Origin: Caulobacterales bacterium
Lineage (GTDB): Bacteria > Pseudomonadota > Alphaproteobacteria > Caulobacterales > Caulobacteraceae
Assembly: GCA_019510435.1 (NCBI GenBank)
Contig: JAEKKJ010000016.1
Coordinates: 248,001 to 312,000 of the forward strand
DNA length: 64,000 nucleotides
Reading direction: 5' to 3'
Shown: positions 23,804 through 33,256 of the stretch, one piece after another
Numbering within the stretch: position 1 is the stretch's first letter
Layout of the letters: the number at the start of each line of letters is the position of its first letter
Notes under the pieces: generated by a model
Seen by the model: the letters and a program-made list of their open reading frames with translations, nothing else
Told to the model about the DNA's origin: nothing
Databases searched by the model: none
Made by a program: the position numbers and the translations under genes

Positions 23804-24529
23804 TCACCCGACCATGTATTGGCCGCCATTGAGCGCCAGTGTCGCACCGGTCACATAACCCGCCCGTTCCCCCGCCAGGAAGGCCACCATGTCGGCGATC
23901 TCGTCGCCGGTGCCCAGCCTGCCCACGGGAATTTGCGCGATGATTCCTTCCAGAACCTTTTCCGGCACCGACTGCACCATTTCGGTGTCGATATAGCCCG
24001 GCGCGATGCAGTTCACCGTCACGCCCTTGCGTGCGTTCTCGAGCGCCAGCGCCTTGGTGAAGCCGATCATCCCGGCCTTGGCGGCGGAATAGTTGGTCTG
24101 GCCCATCTGGCCCTTCTGGCCATTGATCGAGGAGATGTTGATCACCCGGCCCCAGCCGCGGTCGCGCATGCCCTCGATCACCTGGCGGGTCATGTTGAAC
24201 AGCGAGTCCATATTGACCCGGATGACCTCGCTCCACTGCTCGGAGGTCATCTTGTGGAAGACGCCGTCGCGGGTGATGCCGGCGTTGTTCACCAGGACGT
24301 CGATCGGGCCCAACTCGGCCGCCACCTGCTCGGCGGCATGCTTGCAGTCGGCGAAGTTGCCCACATTGCCCTTCACCACCATGACGCCGAGGCTCTTGGC
24401 GCATTCGATGGCCGCCTCGTCGTTTCCGGAATAGCCGGCGGCGACCTTCATGCCGTCGCCGCACAGGCGCTCGACGATCGCCCGACCGATGCCACGGGTT
24501 CCGCCCGTGACCAGTGCAACCCTGGCCAT
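23804..24529 (-). CDS. phaB: Acetoacetyl-CoA reductase
   Basis: Reduces acetoacetyl-CoA to (R)-3-hydroxybutyryl-CoA with NADPH, the second step of PHB synthesis. The 241-residue short-chain dehydrogenase shows the cofactor motif GGTRGIG (9-15), NNAG (81-84), the catalytic Ser in NISSINGQKG, and Tyr147/Lys151 in NYSAAK. The sequence around NISSINGQKGQMGQTNYS is highly typical of PhaB. It lies 55 bases downstream of phaA on the same strand. Confidence 0.95.
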   Translation of the reverse strand: MARVALVTGGTRGIGRAIVERLCGDGMKVAAGYSGNDEAAIECAKSLGVMVVKGNVGNFADCKHAAEQVAAELGPIDVLVNNAGITRDGVFHKMTSEQWSEVIRVNMDSLFNMTRQVIEGMRDRGWGRVINISSINGQKGQMGQTNYSAAKAGMIGFTKALALENARKGVTVNCIAPGYIDTEMVQSVPEKVLEGIIAQIPVGRLGTGDEIADMVAFLAGERAGYVTGATLALNGGQYMVG

Positions 24530-24584
24530 GCCCTTGATCTCTCCCTAATGCAGCCGCCGACGCCGGTTGGTCCGGAGCTCGGTA

Positions 24585-25760
<1,176 letters not shown>

Positions 25761-25884
25761 GGCGGCTCCTGGTGCGCTTTCGGTAGGCCCTTAACCGACT
25801 TCTATCCGCCTCGCGGCGGGGGAGGGCAAGACCGCGCGGCGCAATTCGTTGATGCCATTTGCTTATGCGCTCGCATCCGCGATA

Positions 25885-25895
25885 CTGCAGTGCAG
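25885..25895. promoter_or_regulatory. Probable PhaR operator
   Basis: CTGC-AGT-GCAG lies in the divergent phaA-phaR intergenic region. It matches the CTGCN3GCAG site that I recall being described for PhaR of Rhodobacter-type alphaproteobacteria. It sits 43 bases upstream of the phaR start. Repression of phaR, phaA or both is an inference. Confidence 0.55.
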
Positions 25896-25937
25896 AAAGG
25901 CCGGCGAGTCATCCGCGGCCGCGTAAAAGGATTAGGG

Positions 25938-26558
25938 ATGGCCGACACCCAGGAGACGGGCGGGAGCGCTCCGGAAGCCGAGCGCGTCGTCATCAAGAAG
26001 TACGCCAATCGGCGGCTCTACAACACCGCCTCGTCCAGCTACGTTACGCTGGAGCACCTGGCGGAGATGGTGAAGAAGGGCGTGGACTTCGTGGTCTATG
26101 ACGCGAAGACCAATGAGGAGATCACCCGCACCGTCCTCACCCAGATCATCTTCGAGGAGGAGGAGAAGAGCCAGGGCCAGTCCCTGCTGCCGATCCAGTT
26201 CCTGCGCCAGCTGATCAGCTTTTACGGCAATTCGATGCAGGCGTTCCTGCCCAGCTACCTCGAGCTCAGCCTCGCCAGCTTCACCCAGCAGCAGGAGCGG
26301 CTGCGCACCCAGCTGGCCAGCTTCGGCCAGGCCGGCGGCGCCGCCACCTACGAGGACCAGATCCGCCAGAACCTGCAGCTCTTCGACCGGGCCATGAAGA
26401 TGTTCTCGCCCTTCGCCTATGCGCCGACCGCGCGGGCCGAGGACGCGCCGGCCGCGGCTCAACCGAAGGACGAGGGAAATACTAACGAGGCGTTAACGCT
26501 CTTGCGCAAACAGATGGCGGAGATGCAAGCTCAGCTGGACAAGCTCGCGAAGGGCTGA
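25938..26558 (+). CDS. phaR: Polyhydroxyalkanoate synthesis repressor PhaR
   Basis: PhaR binds DNA and nascent PHB and represses phasin and PHB genes until granules form. The 206-residue protein carries the PHB/PHA accumulation regulator DNA-binding domain near the N-terminus (VIKKYANRRLYNTASSSYVT, about 19-38), then the Pfam PHB_acc region (QFLRQLISFYGNSMQAFLP, about 89-107). A C-terminal coiled-coil (LRKQMAEMQAQLDKLAKG) follows. The ATG at 25938 has AAAAGGA upstream. It is divergent from phaA, with a CTGCN3GCAG site between. Confidence 0.93.
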   Translation: MADTQETGGSAPEAERVVIKKYANRRLYNTASSSYVTLEHLAEMVKKGVDFVVYDAKTNEEITRTVLTQIIFEEEEKSQGQSLLPIQFLRQLISFYGNSMQAFLPSYLELSLASFTQQQERLRTQLASFGQAGGAATYEDQIRQNLQLFDRAMKMFSPFAYAPTARAEDAPAAAQPKDEGNTNEALTLLRKQMAEMQAQLDKLAKG

Positions 26559-26609
26559 GTCCCCTGAGGCCACGGGTTGTGGTCTGCGCCTTGCAGGTTC
26601 TGCGACAAG

Positions 26610-26945
26610 ATGTCCCGGATTGACCGCATACGCAGCACGGTGAGGGCCCGCCAGATGGCGCGGACCCGGCCCCAGCGCGTCGAGGAGGCCGAGGCGGTCA
26701 TCTCTTCGAACCTGCCCGTGCCGGTCGGTCCCGCGATCACCATTACGCCGCCGCCCCGCAACGACCTGCGCCGTGGCGACAGCGAGTTCTCCGCCCAGCT
26801 GATGGGCCAGGAGGGCCAGCGTCGCGGCCTGCGCGGCGGCACCCCGCTGCTGGAAGCCGCCCGCACCGCCTACAACCGGGTGGAGTGGTCGGGCCGCTAC
26901 GACCGCCGCGCCCGCACCGGCCGCACGGCCCGCACCGAGGTCTAG
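26610..26945 (+). CDS. Small basic protein of unknown function
   Basis: This 111-residue Arg-rich protein starts MSRIDRIRSTVRARQMART. It contains a Pro-rich stretch (VPVGPAITITPPPRND, about 47-62) and ends in an Arg/Thr-rich tail (RYDRRARTGRTARTEV). No domain is recognised. It follows phaR by 51 bases on the same strand and could share its transcript. It overlaps the convergent downstream gene by 4 bases. The start at 26610 is preferred to an upstream one overlapping the phaR end because it opens a family-like N-terminus; that choice is uncertain. Confidence 0.6.
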   Translation: MSRIDRIRSTVRARQMARTRPQRVEEAEAVISSNLPVPVGPAITITPPPRNDLRRGDSEFSAQLMGQEGQRRGLRGGTPLLEAARTAYNRVEWSGRYDRRARTGRTARTEV

Positions 26946-27256
26946 CCCCTCAACCGCGCGACTTCCGCTTCCAGCGCGGCGATGCGCTGTTCCAGGTCCG
27001 CAATTCGCCGTTCCGCGGACAATCCGCGCTCCGGATTCGGCGTCGAGATCCCCGCCCGGTGCGCGATCTCAGCCGGCGTCGCGCCCAGAAGCTCGGCAAA
27101 GGCGGCCACCTGCCCGGCGGAAAGTTCCCGCTGGTCCTTGAAGACCAGATCCAGCTCGGCTTCCGAAAGGCCCGCGACGGCGGCCATCACGGCGCGGGAA
27201 AGGCCTCTTTCCGCAAGCTTTTCATCGAACCAGGCGGCGTCGAAGAAGAGGGCCAT
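26942..27256 (-). CDS. Small XRE-like HTH protein with C-terminal coiled coil
   Basis: This 104-residue protein has a helix-turn-helix-like N-terminal part (LSRAVMAAVAGLSEAELDLV to ELLGATPAEIAHRAGI, about 19-70). It ends in a clear heptad coiled coil (RIADLEQRIAALEAEVARLRG, about 84-104), which should mediate dimerisation. The start ATG is at 27256; the frame stays open far upstream but without family character. The regulator role is inferred; no target is evident. Confidence 0.68.
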   Translation of the reverse strand: MALFFDAAWFDEKLAERGLSRAVMAAVAGLSEAELDLVFKDQRELSAGQVAAFAELLGATPAEIAHRAGISTPNPERGLSAERRIADLEQRIAALEAEVARLRG

Positions 27257-27325
27257 GGCTCCCGCGGCTCCTGTGGCGCGGGTCTTGCTTAACCAAGTCC
27301 GGACCCCACGGCCACCGGACCCGCC

Positions 27326-27397
27326 ATGATCGCCCTCGCCGCCCGCGCCTTCGACCTCACGCTCGTGGCGGTGATCTTCACGCTGTTCCTGAAATGA
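27326..27397 (+). CDS. Possible 23-residue membrane peptide
   Basis: MIALAARAFDLTLVAVIFTL followed by FLK and a stop codon would make a single hydrophobic helix. It begins 69 bases upstream of, and divergent from, the HTH/coiled-coil gene. There is no clear ribosome-binding site. It is listed because small membrane peptides are often missed; it may be chance. Confidence 0.2.
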   Translation: MIALAARAFDLTLVAVIFTLFLK

Positions 27398-27473
27398 TCC
27401 CGGCCGATTCCCGCCAGCCACGGCGGGGACGTTCTGGGAAACTCCCGGCCTCGCATTCATTCGGGAGCCGGAC

Positions 27474-27875
27474 ATGGCCACCATCATCAAGACCATCGAG
27501 ATCGACGCGCCGGTAGACGCCGTCTGGGATGCGGTCGCCGACTTCGGGGCGGTGCACCGGCGCTTCGCCCCCGGCTTCGTCACCAACGTCGAGCTGATCG
27601 AGGGCGCGCGGATGGTGACGTTCGGCAACGGACTGGTCGCCAAGGAGCTGTTCCTGGGGGTCGACCACGACGTGCGGCGGCTGGCCTACTCCGTGCGCAC
27701 CGAGCGCTTCACCCATCACAGCGCGAGCTTCCAGGTTTCCGACCTGGGCGGCGGTCGCAGCCGCCTCGTCTGGACCGCCGATGTCCTCCCCGACGCCGTG
27801 GCCCCGACCGTGGCCGGCATGATGGACGAGGGCCTGAAGGTGGCGCAGCACACCCTGGGCCGGGTCCCGGCGTAG
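27474..27875 (+). CDS. SRPBCC family (polyketide cyclase-like) protein
   Basis: This 133-residue START-like protein opens with the standard strand-helix MATIIKTIEIDAPVDAVWDAVADF and carries GGGRSRLVWTADV in the central sheet and a long C-terminal helix (APTVAGMMDEGLKVAQHTLG). Such single-domain proteins bind hydrophobic ligands in a helix-grip cavity. The ligand is unknown. It is monocistronic, followed by an inverted repeat. A GGGAGCC lies before the ATG. Confidence 0.85.
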   Translation: MATIIKTIEIDAPVDAVWDAVADFGAVHRRFAPGFVTNVELIEGARMVTFGNGLVAKELFLGVDHDVRRLAYSVRTERFTHHSASFQVSDLGGGRSRLVWTADVLPDAVAPTVAGMMDEGLKVAQHTLGRVPA

Positions 27876-27916
27876 ACTGCCCGCCGCGCGGTGCGCGCCG
27901 CAGGCGCTGTCATTTT

Positions 27917-27988
27917 GACCACCAAGACCACGAAGACCACCAAGATGGCCGAGCCAGCCACGGGAGCCCTTGGTGGTCTTGGTGGTCG
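27917..27988. repeat. Inverted repeat of ACCACCAAG units
   Basis: The left arm (27917-27944) is tandem GACCACCAAG-type units. The right arm (27969-27987) is the inverse, pairing over about 18 bases, and is followed by a short T-run (TTTTT near 27992). It lies between convergent genes. It resembles a terminator made of simple repeats, of the same style as the 22810-22920 element. Confidence 0.6.
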
Positions 27989-28012
27989 ATCTTTTTGCCG
28001 CCTAAGGCGCGG

Positions 28013-28750
28013 TCACAGCTCCTCGACCTCGCCAGGCAGGCGCGCGCGGGACTGGAGCCACATGACGCCGTAGAGGTCGCTGAGCGAGGCCATCAGGCGG
28101 CCGAGGTTGGTGTACTTGGACTGCCCGGTCTGGCGGTGGCGATGGTTCACTGGCCGGAACTCGACCCGATAACCTTCGCGCAGCATCAGGGCCGGCAGGT
28201 AGCGGTGGATGTGGTCGAAGTACGGCAGGCGCAGGAAGGCCTCGCGCCGGAAGGCCTTCAGGCCGCAGCCGGTGTCGTTGGCGGTGTCGCGCAGCAGGCG
28301 CTTGCGCACCCCGTTGCCGATGCGCGAGGCCAGCTTCTTGGCCTGGCTGTCCTGGCGCTTGACCCGCTCGCCGCCGACGAGCGCGAGTTCGCGCGGCCCC
28401 GCCGTCAGGGCGTCCACCAGCGCCGGCCCGTCCGCCGGATCGTTCTGGCCGTCGCCGTCCAGCGTCACCACGATCGGCGCCCGGGCGGCCAGCACGCCGG
28501 TGCGGATGGCCCGGCTCTGTCCCGAGTTGCGGGCGTGGGCCAGCACCCGCAACTGCGGGATCTCGGCCGCCAGCGCCTTCAGCGCCGCGCGCGTGCCGTC
28601 TCGGCTGGCGTCGTCCACGAACACGATCTCGAAACTGCGGCCGGCGAAAGCGACCGCGATCTCCCGCGCCAGGGCCGGCGCGGCGCCCTCCTCGTCGAAG
28701 ACCGGGACGACGATCGAGATCTCCGGAACGGTGGCGGGCGGCTCGGCCAT
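28013..28750 (-). CDS. Family 2 glycosyltransferase (dolichol-phosphate mannosyltransferase-like)
   Basis: Probably transfers a sugar from a nucleotide sugar to a polyprenyl phosphate carrier at the inner membrane. The 245-residue GT-A protein shows ISIVVPVFDEEG (about 11-22), FVDDASRDGT (about 44-53) and the LDGDGQNDP metal site (about 96-104). No C-terminal transmembrane pair is seen, unlike ArnC. It is divergent from a GT39-type ArnT-like enzyme that would use a polyprenyl-phosphate sugar as donor. The pairing suggests lipid A or glycan decoration (inference). Confidence 0.87.
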   Translation of the reverse strand: MAEPPATVPEISIVVPVFDEEGAAPALAREIAVAFAGRSFEIVFVDDASRDGTRAALKALAAEIPQLRVLAHARNSGQSRAIRTGVLAARAPIVVTLDGDGQNDPADGPALVDALTAGPRELALVGGERVKRQDSQAKKLASRIGNGVRKRLLRDTANDTGCGLKAFRREAFLRLPYFDHIHRYLPALMLREGYRVEFRPVNHRHRQTGQSKYTNLGRLMASLSDLYGVMWLQSRARLPGEVEEL

Positions 28751-28805
28751 GCGCGCCTCATAGCGGAAAAGCTGGCGCGCGGAAGGATCATGCTAGAGAG
28801 GCGCA

Positions 28806-30488
28806 ATGACGCTGGACGGCGCGCTTGCGAAATGGAGCGGGGGCTGGCGCGGCCCGGCGGTGGCCGCGTTCATCGCCTTCCTGGCCGGGCTTCCGGGCCT
28901 GATCGCCGTACCGGCCCTGGACCGGGACGAGGCGCGCTTCGCCCAGGCCACCGCCCAGATGCTGGAGAGCGGCGACTTCGTGGTCATCCGCTTCCAGGAT
29001 GCCCCGCGGTTCAAGAAGCCCGTCGGCATCCACTGGCTGCAGGCGGCCAGCGTCTCGCTCCTCTCGCGGCCCGAGGCGCGGCAGATCTGGGCCTATCGCG
29101 TGCCCTCGCTGCTGGGGGCCATGCTGGCCGCCGCCGCCTGCGCCTGGGGCGCGGCGGCGTTCTTCGGCGACGTGGCGGGCCTGATCGCCGGCGTCCTGCT
29201 GGCGGCCACCTTCCTGCTCTCCACCGAGGCCTTCATCGCCAAGACCGACGGCGCCCTGTGCGGCGCGACGACCCTGGCCATGGCCTGCCTGGCGCGGATC
29301 TATGTCGATGGCCGCGGCGGGCGGCGGGCGGGGCGGCGCGTGGTCGTCGCCTTTTGGGGCGCGCTGGCAGCGAGCGTCCTGATCAAGGGCCCCGTCGGCC
29401 CGATGGTCGCCGGCCTGGCGATCCTGGTCCTGGCGGTGTGGGAGCGGCGCGGGCGGTGGCTGCTGCGGCTGCAGCCCTACTGGGGCCTGATCCTGGTGCT
29501 GGCGGTGGTGGGGCCTTGGGCCGGCGCCGTCACCGTGGCCACCGACGGCGGCTTCTGGACCCAGGCCATCGGCGGCGACCTCGCGCCGAAGCTGGCTGGC
29601 GGCCAGGAGAGCCATGGCGCCCTGCCCGGCTACCATGCGCTGCTCACCCCGCTGCTGGCCTTCCCGCTCACCCTGCTGCTGCCGGCGGCCCTGGTGGCGG
29701 CGTGGCGACATCGGGCCGAGCCCGGGGTGCGTTTCGCCATCGCCTGGCTGGTCCCCACCTGGATCGCCTTCGAACTCCTGCCCACCAAGCTGCCGCACTA
29801 CCTGCTGCCGGCCTATGGCGCCCTGGCCTGGCTGGCGGCGCGGGCGGTGGCCGAGCCTCTGGGGCGCTGGGTCCGCCTGGTCGGGGCGGGCCTGGCGGCC
29901 TTCGTCGGCCTCGCGCTCGGCGCGGGCTGCTTCTACCTGATCTCGCGGTACGGCCACGCCGCGGACGCCTGGACCGCCGTGCTCGCCGGCGGGCTGCTGG
30001 CGGCGGCGGGCGTGGTGGGCGCCTATATGCTGGTGCGCCGCTCGCCCCAGGCCGCCATCGTGGCGGGCGTGGGCTTCGGCGTCCTCGGTCATGGCGCGCT
30101 CGCCGCGGCCCTGGCGCCGCGCCTGGCCCCGCTGTGGGTGTCATCGCGGCTGGAGACCGCCATGGGCCAGAACCGGCTCTTGCCCCGCCAGGGGGTCGCA
30201 GAAGCCCCCGTCGCCGTCGCCGGCTTCGCCGAGCCCAGCCTGGTCTTCGCCCTGGGCACGGCCACCCAGCTGGACGGCGCCTATGCGGCCGCTCAGGCCA
30301 TCGACGAGGGCCGGCCCGCGATCGTGGAGGGCCGCGAGGACGCCGCCTTCCACCAGGTCCTGGCCGCGCTAGAGGTCCAGGCGCGCGAGGTCGCCGAGGT
30401 GGACGGCGTGAACTATTCCAAGGGCGACGCCGTGAAGCTGCGGGTCTATGTCGCCCGCGACGTGGACGAAGGTGAGGCAGGTCGATGA
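28806..30488 (+). CDS. ArnT-like membrane glycosyltransferase (GT39/GT83 type)
   Basis: Integral membrane enzyme of the class that moves a sugar from a polyprenyl-phosphate donor to an acceptor outside the inner membrane. The 560-residue protein has about 10-12 hydrophobic segments. The first periplasmic loop carries the catalytic acidic motif DRDEARFAQ (about 39-47) and FQDAPRFKKPVGIHWL (about 63-78), as in ArnT. The C-terminal 130 residues are soluble. It overlaps the downstream HMG-CoA lyase gene by 4 bases (ATGA). Confidence 0.87.
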   Translation: MTLDGALAKWSGGWRGPAVAAFIAFLAGLPGLIAVPALDRDEARFAQATAQMLESGDFVVIRFQDAPRFKKPVGIHWLQAASVSLLSRPEARQIWAYRVPSLLGAMLAAAACAWGAAAFFGDVAGLIAGVLLAATFLLSTEAFIAKTDGALCGATTLAMACLARIYVDGRGGRRAGRRVVVAFWGALAASVLIKGPVGPMVAGLAILVLAVWERRGRWLLRLQPYWGLILVLAVVGPWAGAVTVATDGGFWTQAIGGDLAPKLAGGQESHGALPGYHALLTPLLAFPLTLLLPAALVAAWRHRAEPGVRFAIAWLVPTWIAFELLPTKLPHYLLPAYGALAWLAARAVAEPLGRWVRLVGAGLAAFVGLALGAGCFYLISRYGHAADAWTAVLAGGLLAAAGVVGAYMLVRRSPQAAIVAGVGFGVLGHGALAAALAPRLAPLWVSSRLETAMGQNRLLPRQGVAEAPVAVAGFAEPSLVFALGTATQLDGAYAAAQAIDEGRPAIVEGREDAAFHQVLAALEVQAREVAEVDGVNYSKGDAVKLRVYVARDVDEGEAGR

Positions 30489-31393
30489 GCCGGCGGATCG
30501 AGATCGTGGAGGTGGGCCCCCGCGATGGCCTGCAGAACGAGAAGACCCTGCTCGAGGTCGACCAAAAACTGGAGATGATCCGCCGGCTGGAGGACGCCGG
30601 CGCGCGGCGCATGGAGGTGGTCTCCTTCGTCAACGCCAAGCGCGTGCCGCAGATGGCCGGCGCCGAGGAGATCATGGCCGCCCTGCCGCACCAGGCCGGC
30701 CGCTCCCGCATCGGCCTGGTGCTGAACATGCGCGGCTGGGACCGCTGCCTGGCCGCGCAGTGCGACGAGGCCAATGTCGTGGTCTGCGCCACCGACGGCT
30801 TCGGCATCCGCAACCAGGGCGCCTCCTCGGCCGAACAGGTCCAGGCGCTGGCCGACATCATGGCGGTGAAGAAGCCGGGCGACCCGCCGGTCTCCATGAC
30901 CGTCTCGGTGGCCTTCGGCTGCCCCTTCGAGGGCGAGGTGCCCGAGCAGCGTGTGGCGGACATCGTCAAGGCCGCCGCCGAGCTGGGCGTCGACGAGATC
31001 GCCCTGGCCGACACCATCGGTGTCGCCGACCCGTGGACGGTGCGCCGCCGCATCGAGGCCGCCCGCAAGGTCAGCGGCGACATCCCGCTGCGCCTGCACT
31101 TCCACGACACCCGCAACACGGGCCTGGCCAACGCCTTCGCCGGGGTGGAGGCCGGGGTCGATATCCTGGACGCCAGCGTCGGCGGCCTGGGCGGCTGCCC
31201 CTTCGCCCCCAACGCCACCGGCAACATCGGCACCGAGGACCTGGTCTATATGCTGGAGCGCGCCGGCTACGAGACGGGTTACGACCTGCCCAAGCTGATC
31301 GAGATCGGCGCCTGGGCGTCCGGCCTGATCGGCAAGGCGCCCGCCTCGTCCGTCGCTCGCGCGGGCGGCTTCCCGGCGCCCCAGCCCGCCTGA
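30485..31393 (+). CDS. Hydroxymethylglutaryl-CoA lyase-like enzyme
   Basis: Cleaves HMG-CoA to acetyl-CoA and acetoacetate in leucine breakdown, or acts on a related acyl-CoA. The 302-residue TIM-barrel protein shows VGPRDGLQNE (8-17), the metal-binding LHFHDTRNTG and the signature GGLGGCPFAPNATGN containing the catalytic Cys. Its start overlaps the ArnT-like gene, although the two functions look unrelated. None of the other leucine-degradation genes is adjacent, so the exact substrate is open. Confidence 0.87.
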   Translation: MSRRIEIVEVGPRDGLQNEKTLLEVDQKLEMIRRLEDAGARRMEVVSFVNAKRVPQMAGAEEIMAALPHQAGRSRIGLVLNMRGWDRCLAAQCDEANVVVCATDGFGIRNQGASSAEQVQALADIMAVKKPGDPPVSMTVSVAFGCPFEGEVPEQRVADIVKAAAELGVDEIALADTIGVADPWTVRRRIEAARKVSGDIPLRLHFHDTRNTGLANAFAGVEAGVDILDASVGGLGGCPFAPNATGNIGTEDLVYMLERAGYETGYDLPKLIEIGAWASGLIGKAPASSVARAGGFPAPQPA

Positions 31394-31406
31394 CGGCGCG
31401 CCCGTC

Positions 31407-33164
31407 TCAGGGCTTCAGCGAGGTCAGCGCCGGCTCTTCGTGCAGCCGCCGCTCGATCTGGTCCTGGCCAGGCGTGCCGACCTCGAAGGCCTTCTGCAGG
31501 TGCTGCATATAGTCCTCGCGCCGCTTAGGCGGCAGCATGGGCTCGTCGGAGTCCACCACCGCGTCGACCAGCACCGGCCCGGGATGGGCGAAGGCCGCGT
31601 CCAGGACGCCCGGTAGCTGTTCGGGATCCTCCACCCGCAGGCCCTTGACGTTCATCCCCTCCGCCACCTTGGCGAAGTCGATGGGCGCGAGGTCGCAGCC
31701 GAACTCCGGGTGGCCCAGGAACAGCATCTGCTCCCATTTGATCTGGCCCAGGCTGCCGTTGTTGATCACCACCACCTTGATCGGCAGCCGGTAGCGCGCG
31801 GCGGTCGCCAGCTCGGCCAGGGTCATGCTGATCCCGCCGTCGCCCACCACCGCGACCACCTGGCGGCCTGGGAAGGCGATGGCCGCGGCGATGGCGTAGG
31901 GCAGGCCGCAGCCCATGGAGGCGAGCGTGCCGGAGACGCCGAAGGTCTGGCCCTCACGGATCATCAGGTACTGCGCCGCCAGGGCGGTGTTGGTGCCGGA
32001 GTCGGCCACGATCATGGCGTCGGGCGCCAGGCGGGCGTCCAGTTCGCGCACCACCCGCTGCGGCTTCATCGGCGTACCGGGCCGCTGGGCGCCGGCGGCC
32101 AGGGCCTGCAGCCACTCCGCCTTCCAGGCCTGGGCCCGGGCCAGGAAGCTGCGGTCGGCCTTGCGGGTGAGCCTGGCGTTCAGCGCCCGCAGGCAGGCGC
32201 CGGCGTCCCCCACCAGCGGCGCCTCGGCCGGATAGCGCAGGCCGATGCGGCGCGGGTCCAGGTCGATCTGGACGGTGCGGGCCTGGCCGGGCTTGGGGTA
32301 GTACTCCACGTAGGGAAAGTTGGAGCCCACGATCAGCAGGGTGTCGCATTCGTCCAGCACCTGCTGTGACGGCCGCGCGCCCAGGTAGCCGACGCCGCCG
32401 GTGACATGCGGATGGTCGTCGGGCAGCACCGCCTTGCCCAGCAGGGCCTTGGCCACGGGCGCCCCCAGCAGCTCGGCCGTCTGCGCCAGCTCGCCGCTGG
32501 CGCCAAGGGCGCCCTGGCCGGCGAGGATCGCGACCCTTTGACCGGCCTCGAGGATTTCCACCGCCCGCGCCACGGCCTGCTCGGTCGGCGTGTGGGCGGT
32601 CTCAGCGTAGGCGGTATTGGGATCGACCTTGTGGCGCGGCGAGGCCTTGTCGGCCTCCAGCGTCTGTTCCTGCACATCCACCGGCAGGGCGATGTGGGCG
32701 ACGCCCCGGCTGGCCAGGGCCGTGCGGCAGGCGATCGCCAGGGCCTGCTCCAGGTGCTGGGCGCCGTAGACCGCGGTGGTGTAGGCCGCCACGTCCTGGA
32801 ACACCTTGGTGTGGTCGATGTCCTGCTGCGTCGCGGTCTGGATGAGGTCGTGGTACGGCAGTCCGGTGATCGCCAGCACCGGCGCACGGTCGAACTTGGC
32901 GTCGTAGAGGCCAGTCAGCAGGTGCGTGCCGCCGGGGCCGGTGGTGGCCAGGCAGACGCCCAGCTTGCCGGTCCACTTGGCGTAGGCGCAGGCCATGAAG
33001 GCGGCGGATTCCTCGTGCCGGGCCTGGACGAAACGGATCCGGTCCTGGCGGGTGCGCAGGGCCTCCATGACGCCGTTGATGCCGTCGCCGGGCAGGCCGA
33101 AGACCACCTCGACGCCCCATTCGATCAGGGTCTCGACGAGCAGGTCGGATGCGGTATTGGACAT
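31407..33164 (-). CDS. Thiamine diphosphate-dependent enzyme, pyruvate oxidase-like
   Basis: The 585-residue protein has the three-domain ThDP fold: an N-terminal PYR domain with the catalytic Glu in ARHEESAAFMA (about 49-59), a central domain, and a C-terminal PP domain with GDGGISMTLAELATAARY and the ThDP-Mg motif ending VVINNGSLGQIKWEQ. The pattern fits PoxB-type pyruvate oxidase/dehydrogenase or generic ThDP-requiring decarboxylases. There is no C-terminal membrane-binding helix obvious by eye. The start is ATG 33164; the frame extends far upstream only as an antisense artefact. Substrate specificity cannot be determined from the sequence. Confidence 0.87.
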   Translation of the reverse strand: MSNTASDLLVETLIEWGVEVVFGLPGDGINGVMEALRTRQDRIRFVQARHEESAAFMACAYAKWTGKLGVCLATTGPGGTHLLTGLYDAKFDRAPVLAITGLPYHDLIQTATQQDIDHTKVFQDVAAYTTAVYGAQHLEQALAIACRTALASRGVAHIALPVDVQEQTLEADKASPRHKVDPNTAYAETAHTPTEQAVARAVEILEAGQRVAILAGQGALGASGELAQTAELLGAPVAKALLGKAVLPDDHPHVTGGVGYLGARPSQQVLDECDTLLIVGSNFPYVEYYPKPGQARTVQIDLDPRRIGLRYPAEAPLVGDAGACLRALNARLTRKADRSFLARAQAWKAEWLQALAAGAQRPGTPMKPQRVVRELDARLAPDAMIVADSGTNTALAAQYLMIREGQTFGVSGTLASMGCGLPYAIAAAIAFPGRQVVAVVGDGGISMTLAELATAARYRLPIKVVVINNGSLGQIKWEQMLFLGHPEFGCDLAPIDFAKVAEGMNVKGLRVEDPEQLPGVLDAAFAHPGPVLVDAVVDSDEPMLPPKRREDYMQHLQKAFEVGTPGQDQIERRLHEEPALTSLKP

Positions 33165-33256
33165 GGCGGCCTCCAGGCTGGACCGCCCGCCAACCCGGGC
33201 GCGCGCGCCATCGTTCCGGCCGACTTTCAAATGACAGAGCGTGCGGACGGCGGCGG

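Noticed and set aside
23749..23847. A longer N-terminus of the DUF4908 protein
   Set aside because: It would overlap phaB and place the signal peptide internally; the ATG at 23748 gives a normal exported protein.
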